Of a stretch of 54,659 nt of DNA, positions 13,548 to 19,711 are shown one piece after another. Under the pieces are notes generated by a model, which saw only the letters and a program-made list of their open reading frames with translations, was not told where the DNA came from and did no database searches. The translations under genes and the position numbers were made by a program. The stretch covers positions 1-54,659 of IMG/VR virus record IMGVR_UViG_3300010158_000088; one strand, given 5' to 3'. Within the stretch, counting starts at the first letter, position 1. Each line of letters opens with the position of its first letter. The DNA is from a virus.

Positions 13548-13681
13548 GTTATAATTTCTTTTATAATATCTAATGCTATACGAACTGTGTCTAAATCTAC
13601 GTTTAGACTGGCAGCAATTTCTAGTACATCAAATTTACGTTCAAATAGCTCTCTAATTTGATTTAATAGGTCTCTTTTCAT
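13544..13681 (-). CDS. tiny HTH-like protein, 45 aa
   Basis: ATG at 13681 after AAGGAATTTAC. MKRDLLNQIRELFERKFDVL is followed by EIAASLNVDLDTVRIALDII, with helix-turn-helix spacing (A-A-x-L-x-V-D-x-x-x-V). Resembles the 8383..8556 and 14635..14802 proteins. Downstream of the late-type motif 13699..13706. Function (small repressor or adaptor) is inferred from pattern only. Confidence 0.6.
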   Translation of the reverse strand: MKRDLLNQIRELFERKFDVLEIAASLNVDLDTVRIALDIIKEIIT

Positions 13682-13697
13682 TGTAAATTCCTTTTAG

Positions 13698-13811
13698 TTA
13701 TTTATACCAACCCCTTAGAGAGATATAGGTGCCGTCAGTATACTCTGCTTCTATTGAGAATGCGCAAAGGCATACAAGATAAACAAAAATCCATAATAGT
13801 GATCTAAACAT
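13698..13811 (-). CDS. tiny exported or membrane protein, 37 aa
   Basis: MFRSLLWIFVYLVCLCAFSI is a signal peptide or membrane anchor; the remaining 17 residues (EAEYTDGTYISLRGWYK) are polar. TAATG overlap with the upstream gene. Unrecognised. Confidence 0.55.
   Translation of the reverse strand: MFRSLLWIFVYLVCLCAFSIEAEYTDGTYISLRGWYK
13699..13706 (-). promoter_or_regulatory. T4-type late promoter TATAAATA
   Basis: Exact TATAAATA on the minus strand, overlapping the stop codon of 13698..13811 and about 18 nt before the ATG at 13681. Confidence 0.5.
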
Positions 13812-13993
13812 TACATTTCACCTGCTTGCTGTTGTCGAATATACTCTCCATATAAAAGATTGTATGCTTTTTGTATTTCATCAGATAGAATAGTTGCATC
13901 TTTTTCAATTTGATTAGCAATGGCATTTGCCAATGCTCTGGATAAAAAAATCTCTCGTGTATGCCCAGTAGGTTCGATTTCAACATTACTCAT
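13811..13993 (-). CDS. hypothetical protein, 60 aa
   Basis: Start at 13993 (MSNVEIEPTGHTREIFL) chosen over 14026 for a short overlap. Helical: SRALANAIANQIEKDATIL, then SDEIQKAYNLLYGEYIRQQQ. Unrecognised. Confidence 0.6.
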   Translation of the reverse strand: MSNVEIEPTGHTREIFLSRALANAIANQIEKDATILSDEIQKAYNLLYGEYIRQQQAGEM

Positions 13994-14402
13994 ACTCTTC
14001 TTCCTCATAACTAGGAGTAGTTTCAATTACTACATGACCAAACTGAATTCTTCCGTCCCAATCAGATTCGCCTCGACCACCCACGGTCACAAAATCCTCA
14101 TCAAATTCAAGAATAGCGCCTACATCTAAAAATTGGTCAAAATTATCAACATACTTGATATCGTCTAAAAGAATACAACCAATTGATCCTGAATCTACAC
14201 TATATGAAAAGCCATAATGATCATGGTATGTTCCATCACCATATGCTGTGCTGTACATTGCAAATCTACGACCATCTTTTAATTGAAATTCGCCTTCAAG
14301 GACTCGTGTACCCTGTATGGTGATATCACAAATATCTAGCCATTCATCATCGGCCATTACATAGCACAAGTCGCCAATATAATATTTTCCTGCTGGCATC
14401 AT
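13986..14402 (-). CDS. conserved phage protein, 138 aa
   Basis: Beta-rich soluble protein: MPAGKYYIGDLCYVMADDEW, then FAMYSTAYGDGTYHDHYGF, VDSGSIGCILLDDIKYVD, and an acidic tail SYEEEEYE. The GKYYIGDLCYV start and GDGxYxD motif recall small proteins in many phages and bacteria of unknown role. Follows 14405..14638 closely. Confidence 0.7.
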   Translation of the reverse strand: MMPAGKYYIGDLCYVMADDEWLDICDITIQGTRVLEGEFQLKDGRRFAMYSTAYGDGTYHDHYGFSYSVDSGSIGCILLDDIKYVDNFDQFLDVGAILEFDEDFVTVGGRGESDWDGRIQFGHVVIETTPSYEEEEYE

Positions 14403-14404
14403 AA

Positions 14405-14638
14405 TTACAACACTCCTAGTTGTTTCTGAATAACGTAAACAATTTCTTCACGCATACCTGAAGTCATTTCAAGATATGCCCATGCTGGAAGATATTCATC
14501 TAAACGATGTATATCTAAGGGTTTTGGTTGAGCCTGTTTAGTATATTCTTCTAGTTGATCCAGTGTAAATGCCCAGTTTGGTCCTTCGACCTCGGCACCC
14601 ACACTCGATGCTAGTTTTACAATATCTAATCTATTCAA
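14405..14638 (-). CDS. hypothetical protein, 77 aa, TTG start
   Basis: TTG at 14638 has GGAGAAA six bases upstream and forms a TTGA overlap with the stop of the upstream gene; the only ATG (14674) would overlap that gene by 40 nt without a good site. Contains NRLDIVKLASSVGAEVEGPN, then WAFTLDQLEEYTK. Unrecognised. Confidence 0.6.
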   Translation of the reverse strand: MNRLDIVKLASSVGAEVEGPNWAFTLDQLEEYTKQAQPKPLDIHRLDEYLPAWAYLEMTSGMREEIVYVIQKQLGVL

Positions 14639-14802
14639 GAAGTTTCTCCGACTGATTCTACAATACGTTGCCACCGATATGCAACAACATTCTCAACCAT
14701 AGTTACGGGGATATCCAAAACTGCAGCAATTTCATCAATCATAAGATTTGTGCTGCTAAGCAGATCATTAATCTCTGCATCCAATTCTGACATTTTACTC
14801 AT
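14635..14802 (-). CDS. tiny HTH-like protein, 55 aa
   Basis: ATG at 14802 preferred over 14826 (AAGGAGCAAACT). MSKMSELDAEINDLLSS, then IDEIAAVLDIPVTMVENVVA, which has HTH spacing like the 8383..8556 and 13544..13681 genes. Function unknown. Confidence 0.6.
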   Translation of the reverse strand: MSKMSELDAEINDLLSSTNLMIDEIAAVLDIPVTMVENVVAYRWQRIVESVGETS

Positions 14803-14812
14803 AGTTTGCTCC

Positions 14813-15082
14813 TTAAAATAAATCAACTTGAACTTGCTTACCTATTTGAGTCGTATTGTAACTGGTCATACCACAACCTGTTGGTAACGCCTCACCTTTT
14901 CTCTTTGCCTCATAACGCAAATGCGACAAACGCAAAACACCATCGCACGCAGCCTGCCGAAGACTATGAGTGGCAAACACGCTGGCAACACCACCTACAG
15001 TTGTGTAGATTCCAAACCCATCAATTATCACACGGATTTTCTGTGAGTTCTTAAAACCATCGATGAAAGTCTTTGTACGCAT
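14813..15082 (-). CDS. hypothetical protein, 89 aa
   Basis: Start at 15082 (AAGGATTAAA) chosen over 15118. KIRVIIDGFGIYTTVGGVA, then HLRYEAKRKGEALPTGCG. No membrane segment. Two cysteines. Unrecognised. Confidence 0.6.
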   Translation of the reverse strand: MRTKTFIDGFKNSQKIRVIIDGFGIYTTVGGVASVFATHSLRQAACDGVLRLSHLRYEAKRKGEALPTGCGMTSYNTTQIGKQVQVDLF

Positions 15083-15083
15083 T

Positions 15084-15293
15084 TTAATCCTTCTTAGGGA
15101 AACGAGCAGTCGGGTCAACTAACTTCTTCATACCTGAATTTGATTTGCCTCGAGCTGAGACTGGCTTAGGATTTTTGCGACCTTTCAGAACTTCTACAGT
15201 TCCGCCGTTAGCTAAAAACTTTGCTAGTGCATCTTCTTGCATTTCTCGTGCTACATCCTTGGGGACTACTGGGAGATCTTTTACTTCTTGCAT
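15084..15293 (-). CDS. hypothetical basic protein, 69 aa
   Basis: ATG at 15293 after AAAAAGGAAACAAG, 27 nt behind the -10 at 15320. Helical N-terminus (PKDVAREMQEDALAKFLANG), then a Lys/Ser-rich tail KNPKPVSARGKSNSGMKK. Possibly disordered nucleic-acid binder. Unrecognised. Confidence 0.6.
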   Translation of the reverse strand: MQEVKDLPVVPKDVAREMQEDALAKFLANGGTVEVLKGRKNPKPVSARGKSNSGMKKLVDPTARFPKKD

Positions 15294-15319
15294 CTTGTTT
15301 CCTTTTTTGCTATGTGCTT

Positions 15320-15348
15320 ATTATAACATCTAATGGAAAATTACTCAA
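15320..15348 (-). promoter_or_regulatory. sigma70-type early promoter
   Basis: TTGAGT, 17-nt spacer ending TTAGATGT, TATAAT on the minus strand. Confidence 0.75.
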
Positions 15349-15372
15349 GCAATAACCATTAGAGTTAACGGG

Positions 15373-15678
15373 TTACTGTGTATTTAATGTTGGTAAGCAC
15401 TCACCAATAAGCTGACGCTCAATAGCATGTGCTGCAACTTTACCTCTCACTACAGCTAATTGCTGTGCCACGAATGATTCTGGACCAAAAGAGCGAATTG
15501 CTTCGCACAATGTCCAGGATTTGCCCTCAGTCAATGCCCGTCGTACATGCTTTTGCACACGTATTTTCAGATCACGCTGACGAAATCCCTGCGTAATGCC
15601 TATATAGAAATCGCCTGTGACACAATTGGTCAGGCAATATACTATATGTCTACGATCAATTCTCTTTTTTCTTTTCAT
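15373..15678 (-). CDS. GIY-YIG nuclease-like protein, 101 aa
   Basis: HIVYCLTNCVTGDFYIGITQG at 11-31 is the GIY (here IVY) and YIG core; R40 and K43-H44 follow. Small GIY-YIG proteins in phages are homing or DNA-repair-type nucleases; this is the domain alone, without a DNA-binding module. The only ATG (15678) lies about 7 nt after the -10 of promoter 15685..15713, so the mRNA would be leaderless. Confidence 0.8.
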   Translation of the reverse strand: MKRKKRIDRRHIVYCLTNCVTGDFYIGITQGFRQRDLKIRVQKHVRRALTEGKSWTLCEAIRSFGPESFVAQQLAVVRGKVAAHAIERQLIGECLPTLNTQ

Positions 15679-15684
15679 GCTATA

Positions 15685-15713
15685 ATTATAACACCTTTTG
15701 GCAAACTTGTCAA
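15685..15713 (-). promoter_or_regulatory. sigma70-type early promoter at a leaderless start
   Basis: TTGACA, 17-nt spacer ending CCAAAAGGTGT, TATAAT; perfect. The expected start point falls on or next to the ATG at 15678. Confidence 0.85.
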
Positions 15714-15757
15714 GTATAACCCGTCAGAGAGTAAGGGTAATAAAAAGGTTTTACCTT

Positions 15758-15976
15758 TTAGGTTTGTGTTCCAAACTTATCAGTTTCGTAAGCCCAGTGT
15801 ACTGTGATCCAATCATCAATACACATTCTTTCAGTTATTTTAGGATCTGCAGGTATATTTTTGCCCGCCTTTGCCATTAACTCATACCATTTTGGAAAGT
15901 ATGAAGTTAGTATTGTGTTTTCTGATAGTGTAACCGATACATCCATATCAGGTTCAGAATAAGACCAATATTTCAT
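15758..15976 (-). CDS. hypothetical protein, 72 aa
   Basis: MKYWSYSEPDMDVSVTLSEN, FPKWYELMAKAGKNIPADP, then RMCIDDWITVHWAYET. Aromatic-rich, soluble. TAATG-type junction with 15976..16233. I recall a similar short protein in T4-like cyanophages but no role. Confidence 0.65.
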   Translation of the reverse strand: MKYWSYSEPDMDVSVTLSENTILTSYFPKWYELMAKAGKNIPADPKITERMCIDDWITVHWAYETDKFGTQT

Positions 15977-16233
15977 TAATCATTACTCTTTTCGTGCAGT
16001 TTAGGTTGATAGAATCTTTTTTCCTGAATAGTTAATTCTTTAAAGATTTTCCTAGGGCTTGCACACATAATACATTTAGGATTGCCACAGTCCAAAGCAT
16101 GCTGTTTGACAAACTTGTGTGGTTCCTTTACATCTATACCGTGTGACTTGGCAATCTTTGTTTGCTTTTTGATATGGACTTCATCCTGATGAAGTCTTGA
16201 ACTATGTTTTAGTTTGTCCTGTTCCGCGCTCAT
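15976..16233 (-). CDS. conserved cysteine-containing T4-like phage protein, 85 aa
   Basis: Start at 16233 (MSAEQDKLKHSSRLHQDE), not 16308. Basic, with HALDCGNPKCIMCASPRK (C-x4-C-x2-C) and the end FKELTIQEKRFYQPK, matching a protein frequent in T4-like cyanophages. The Cys pattern suggests a small metal site. Overlaps 16202..16435 by 32 nt. Confidence 0.75.
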   Translation of the reverse strand: MSAEQDKLKHSSRLHQDEVHIKKQTKIAKSHGIDVKEPHKFVKQHALDCGNPKCIMCASPRKIFKELTIQEKRFYQPKLHEKSND

Positions 16234-16435
16234 TATTAGCACCTTTCTCATTTTCAATTTTAGTATTAACTTGTTCTGGATAAAAAATGGGTGCTGCCCA
16301 TACACCAAATTGAATTGGCTTCCAAAACTTGTGGAAGAGATTATTTAGTAATATTAATATTACCCCAATCACAACAAACCCTAACCCAGATAAAATGCAG
16401 CCAATTAAAAAATTTGCTGCTTGATCTATTGTCAT
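16202..16435 (-). CDS. small membrane protein, 77 aa
   Basis: N-terminal MTIDQAANFLIGCILSGLGF and VVIGVILILLNNLF form a long hydrophobic region (one or two membrane segments); tail YPEQVNTKIENEKG is polar. ATGA overlap with the upstream gene. Unrecognised. Confidence 0.65.
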   Translation of the reverse strand: MTIDQAANFLIGCILSGLGFVVIGVILILLNNLFHKFWKPIQFGVWAAPIFYPEQVNTKIENEKGANNERGTGQTKT

Positions 16436-16671
16436 AATCCTTTCTTTCTATATGCTTGCTTTTCTTCTAATCCCACTGTCATTTTTTCATAATCTTTTTT
16501 GGTAATTTCCTTAAAAGAATGTTCCTCCACCATCTCTAATGACTTTTCAAATTCTAATAAAGAATGTAGATTGTAACCTCTTGCAGGCACTTTAAATTTA
16601 AAGCCATCTACCAATACTACACTTATTTGGTAATAGCCATCTCTACTTATCTTTTTAGTGGTTACAGTCAT
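16432..16671 (-). CDS. hypothetical protein, 79 aa
   Basis: MTVTTKKISRDGYYQISVVL, then VDGFKFKVPARGYNLHSLLE: a short beta-rich then helical protein. Basic end KQAYRKKGL. Unrecognised. Overlaps the membrane-protein gene by ATGA. Confidence 0.65.
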   Translation of the reverse strand: MTVTTKKISRDGYYQISVVLVDGFKFKVPARGYNLHSLLEFEKSLEMVEEHSFKEITKKDYEKMTVGLEEKQAYRKKGL

Positions 16672-16696
16672 AACTTCTTAGGTATTTGAAATAGTA

Positions 16697-16939
16697 TCAT
16701 AGCATGAATTGTTTAAGTAATGTCTTTGCTTGCGGAAACTTGTTTGTGTTTTCCCATTCTGAGTCTGCAACCTCAAGTATAATCAAGCGTTGTAATATAT
16801 CGCAAGTGTTTTGTTCTTCTTTGGATAATGTCTCATACCAATCGAAGAATTCATTCATGTCATCAAGAGACCACATCATATCGAGCATTTCAACTTGCTC
16901 ATAGGTTAACCCGCTTATTTTGACATCTCGGGGATTCAT
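16697..16939 (-). CDS. hypothetical protein, 80 aa
   Basis: ATG at 16939 after AAGGAAATCCT. Acidic and helical (EQVEMLDMMWSLDDMNEFFD). First gene behind promoter 16968..16996. Unrecognised. Confidence 0.65.
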   Translation of the reverse strand: MNPRDVKISGLTYEQVEMLDMMWSLDDMNEFFDWYETLSKEEQNTCDILQRLIILEVADSEWENTNKFPQAKTLLKQFML

Positions 16940-16967
16940 AGGATTTCCTTTTGGTTGATATGTCTAT

Positions 16968-16996
16968 ATTATATAGTCTTTTGTATTAGTTGTCAA
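16968..16996 (-). promoter_or_regulatory. sigma70-type early promoter
   Basis: TTGACA, 17-nt spacer, TATAAT: perfect hexamers on the minus strand. The -35 contains the stop codon of 16993..17166. Confidence 0.85.
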
Positions 16997-17166
16997 GTCT
17001 TTTTATACTGAGGGATTACAAGGGGGACAAAGGGGAGTTTTTGCTTTATGAGCATCTTATCCTCTTCAAAACCTTTACTTGTAGTCCAATATTTATTTTG
17101 ATTGCTAGTTTTCTTTCTTGCAATCTCATACAGTTCTCGCAAGTAATCCCGGTTAATCTCAGTCAT
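16993..17166 (-). CDS. hypothetical protein, 57 aa
   Basis: MTEINRDYLRELYEIARKK, then KLPFVPLVIPQYKKT. Basic. ATGA overlap with 17163..17306; stop lies in the next promoter. Unrecognised. Confidence 0.55.
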   Translation of the reverse strand: MTEINRDYLRELYEIARKKTSNQNKYWTTSKGFEEDKMLIKQKLPFVPLVIPQYKKT

Positions 17167-17306
17167 AGAAGATTATTTACCTGTAAGAATTTATATAGTT
17201 TTATATAATAGGAAAAGGATGCAGGATACACTTCGGGATCGGGTAATTTCTCACCCCAGCGTTCCTGCATTTTGGTATAAAAATCAATTATTTCTTGATC
17301 TGTCAT
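17163..17306 (-). CDS. hypothetical protein, 47 aa
   Basis: MTDQEIIDFYTKMQERWGEK, then YYIKLYKFLQ. Helical and aromatic. ATGA overlaps on both sides place it in an operon after the phosphoesterase. Unrecognised. Confidence 0.55.
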   Translation of the reverse strand: MTDQEIIDFYTKMQERWGEKLPDPEVYPASFSYYIKLYKFLQVNNLL

Positions 17307-18160
17307 ACATCAACATACTTTAAAGTAAATCTTTCAGCACGTTCTTCATAATTGTCATATCCTCTTGGATTGCATACAATACGAGTAGAACCAATCATAT
17401 AATCAAAATCCTCGTGTGTATGTCCGTGAGTCCACAACTTAATCTGAGGATGATCTAATATGAATGCAGATAGATCTGAACTATAGCCACCGTTCATTAT
17501 TTCTTCATCTTTGTATCGAGGATGAGTCGATAGTTTAGATGGTGCATGATGCCCGACAACTACAAACTTTTGATTAAATTTACCCTCAGTCATAATGCGA
17601 ATGTATTCCAACATTTCTCTGTGGTCAACAACTGCATCTTCTGGTGCAAAACGACTTTTACGTTTATGAAATTTACCATCCTCATCTTTAAAGATTGTTA
17701 CCCGATTACTATTTTGAACACAACGGAAGTCATTCATCATGCTTTTCATGTGAAGTAAGGTGATTGGATCTTCATTATTCATATCAGTCCACAAGGTGCC
17801 ACCGATGAATGTAGTGTCATCAATAACTTTAGTCTCCTTGTCTAGCAAATACACATTGCTTAACATATTAGAATCAAGCATTGATTGTAGTTTGTTTTTA
17901 GACTCACCAAAATCTCCGTTGTAATGCTCATGGTTACCCATGATAAAGATTACGTGTGGAAATTCGAATGAACAACGCTTAAAGAAATCTGTAATGCGAT
18001 TACTGCGAGAACCCTCAAGGAAATTGTGTGGATCAGGTTGACCGATATCGGCAGCAACACAGATATCACCGCCAAGAATTAATACATCGGCGTTGTCTGT
18101 GTTTTGTAAATTGATATCACCAAACTCGAGGTGAATATCTGAGCAAATTGCTACTCTCAT
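17303..18160 (-). CDS. calcineurin-like metallophosphoesterase, 285 aa
   Basis: Binuclear metal motifs in order: D8-x-H10 (CSDIHLE), D32 (LILGGDICV), GNHEHY at 75-80, VVGHHAPS near 201 and THGHTHEDFD near 244. Family members hydrolyse phosphomonoesters, diesters or nucleotides; phage members can act on DNA ends, RNA or nucleotide signals, so the substrate here is open. Near family length and apparently intact. Starts 3 bp after the membrane gene 18164..18469. Confidence 0.88.
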   Translation of the reverse strand: MRVAICSDIHLEFGDINLQNTDNADVLILGGDICVAADIGQPDPHNFLEGSRSNRITDFFKRCSFEFPHVIFIMGNHEHYNGDFGESKNKLQSMLDSNMLSNVYLLDKETKVIDDTTFIGGTLWTDMNNEDPITLLHMKSMMNDFRCVQNSNRVTIFKDEDGKFHKRKSRFAPEDAVVDHREMLEYIRIMTEGKFNQKFVVVGHHAPSKLSTHPRYKDEEIMNGGYSSDLSAFILDHPQIKLWTHGHTHEDFDYMIGSTRIVCNPRGYDNYEERAERFTLKYVDV

Positions 18161-18163
18161 AAA

Positions 18164-18469
18164 TTATTTGAATAAAATCAAAGCCATTAAAACTGCCTGT
18201 GCTATAAAACCTACACCTATAGTAATTATATTGAGTGCATCTTTAAGTACAACTGCTCTTGTGAATAATAAAACCAATCCTGCCCACATCATTAACACCA
18301 CATCAAGGCTGGGTGGTTTATCACTTAGTCCTGTAAGTAATGCTAGTAATGAAGGAAGTGTTGCGCAATGTATTACTATTACTGCCAGCCAACCCATAGT
18401 GTCGGCAGAAATTTTATATAGATGCTCATTTAAAAAATTTCTAACAGCATTGATGTTAAAGAAGTTCAT
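18164..18469 (-). CDS. membrane protein next to the lysin, holin candidate
   Basis: 101 aa with three hydrophobic segments: WLAVIVIHCATLPSLLALL (about 27-45), VLMMWAGLVLLFTRAVVL (about 57-74) and IITIGVGFIAQAVLMALILF (about 81-100). It overlaps the lysin gene by ATGA, the classic lysis-cassette position, and could be a class I holin. Against this, 6557..6973 looks more like a known holin family, so this may be an antiholin or a second holin. Confidence 0.6.
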   Translation of the reverse strand: MNFFNINAVRNFLNEHLYKISADTMGWLAVIVIHCATLPSLLALLTGLSDKPPSLDVVLMMWAGLVLLFTRAVVLKDALNIITIGVGFIAQAVLMALILFK

Positions 18470-19044
18470 GTTCTTTCTCCGTAAAAGATGTGTCTACCGA
18501 TCTGTTCTATCTTTGGTTTTTTCCAATTTGGATTTACATAATCCGCGTGATAATATAATGCGTTATTTAGAGAAGGTAATCTAAAATTCTCTAATAGAAC
18601 TTTCTTTGCTACCAATTCACTTTCTTCCCATAGGGGTTTGTATATTGGTCTGATTTTGTGTGTATTCTCACAATACCAACTAAATTGACAAACTACCTTT
18701 GCATAAAAGATGTTTTTCTGATAAACAACTTCGCATACTGAATTCGCAAACTTTCCAGAATTTACTCTGTTCATAGTTACTTGTGCCACGCCTACCTTGC
18801 CTTCAAACGGTTCGGATGCCGCTTCCCAATATATGTTTCTAGTTAGGCAATCCAATTCTTTCATTCTTGTGGATGCACTAATATAGTCGGGTGGCCATGA
18901 TGATTGAGTTTCTTTGAGGTTGCCTAATTTGACTTTACATGTAATTGCCACGGCGGACACTACAAGTGCAAATCCTATTATTTTAAAGAATTTCGCGGCA
19001 AAATCAACAATGGTTGCACTGTTGGTTTTTAAACTAATATCCAT
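18466..19044 (-). CDS. SleB-type cell-wall hydrolase with signal anchor (lysin)
   Basis: 192 aa. An N-terminal hydrophobic FKIIGFALVVSAVAITCKV at about 19-37 may be a signal anchor or SAR sequence. The domain from about 65 to the end carries LTRNIYWEAASEPFEGKVGV, VTMNRVNSGKF, CQFSWYC and ALYYHADYVNPNW, the pattern of the Hydrolase_2 (SleB/CwlJ) family, which cuts peptidoglycan; the Glu of YWEA is the expected catalytic acid. AGGAGAAAAA site at the start; promoter 19135..19163. Confidence 0.82.
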   Translation of the reverse strand: MDISLKTNSATIVDFAAKFFKIIGFALVVSAVAITCKVKLGNLKETQSSWPPDYISASTRMKELDCLTRNIYWEAASEPFEGKVGVAQVTMNRVNSGKFANSVCEVVYQKNIFYAKVVCQFSWYCENTHKIRPIYKPLWEESELVAKKVLLENFRLPSLNNALYYHADYVNPNWKKPKIEQIGRHIFYGERT

Positions 19045-19134
19045 TTTTTCTCCTATTTGGATCCCCTCTCAAAAACTGAGACAAAGAGTGCATAGGGCAC
19101 TATTTTTCTAAGGGATTTATTTGGTCACAGGATA

Positions 19135-19163
19135 ATTATATAGGACTTGACTAGGTTTGTCAA
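19135..19163 (-). promoter_or_regulatory. sigma70-type early promoter (lysin operon)
   Basis: TTGACA, 17-nt spacer, TATAAT on the minus strand; leader of about 85 nt to the ATG, longer than the others. The spacer itself contains a second TTGAC. Confidence 0.78.
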
Positions 19164-19165
19164 GC

Positions 19166-19188
19166 GACCCGGACAACTAATCCGGGTC
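19166..19188 (-). terminator. hairpin between virion genes and lysin promoter
   Basis: GACCCGGA / TCCGGGTC perfect 8-bp stem with a 7-nt loop, ending directly at the lysin promoter. Little U-tract, but its position behind the 19206..19601 gene fits a terminator or insulator. Confidence 0.55.
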
Positions 19189-19205
19189 TCTGCTAATCCG
19201 TAAGA

Positions 19206-19601
19206 TTAAGCTTGTGTTTCTAATTTTGGCACAGTAACTGCTGTCCAATTTAATATGGATTCATCCCATGTATAGAATGTTCCTTCTGTTTCTGTTGTTG
19301 GCATAACTGCCTCAGGTTGTGCAACAGGCGGCTGCCAATAGCATGTGTTCTCATCCAAAATCCAGCTTGCAAAAGGTTGAGGTGCATAAAATGCATCTCT
19401 GCCTGCATCATATACATAACCAATGCCTGCGTAGTTTTTACGCAAAGGAGTGCCACCGTTGCGGTGTGTACCACCTTGGGTATTGTAACTTGTTTGAACC
19501 CAAGTGCCGGGGTCTCCTACAGCACCTGTGTCAATAAAATCTTGATCAGCAACAATAACTTGTGTTACTGTTCCGTTTTCTACTTTAGCAAAATGTCCCA
19601 T
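19206..19601 (-). CDS. conserved phage virion-associated protein, 131 aa
   Basis: MGHFAKVENGTVTQVIVADQ, then TWVQTSYNTQGGTHRNGG, YAGIGYVYDAGRDAFYAPQP, WILDENTCYWQPP and a C-terminal YTWDESILNWTAV. This composite repeats in many T4-like cyanophage and pelagiphage structural regions; tryptophan/aromatic beta repeats suggest a small virion or fibre part. Late promoter at 19651..19658. Confidence 0.75.
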   Translation of the reverse strand: MGHFAKVENGTVTQVIVADQDFIDTGAVGDPGTWVQTSYNTQGGTHRNGGTPLRKNYAGIGYVYDAGRDAFYAPQPFASWILDENTCYWQPPVAQPEAVMPTTETEGTFYTWDESILNWTAVTVPKLETQA

Positions 19602-19650
19602 TTTTTCTCCTAAAAATTTACCATTGTTGGTAATTGCTACATTGTTTATT

Positions 19651-19658
19651 TATTTATA
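19651..19658 (-). promoter_or_regulatory. T4-type late promoter TATAAATA
   Basis: Exact TATAAATA on the minus strand, 50 nt upstream of the start at 19601. Confidence 0.65.
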
Positions 19659-19711
19659 TGCCTATTATATCTAAAGTGTGTTTTTGATGTTTGAAGTTAT
19701 TCGGTCTTAGT

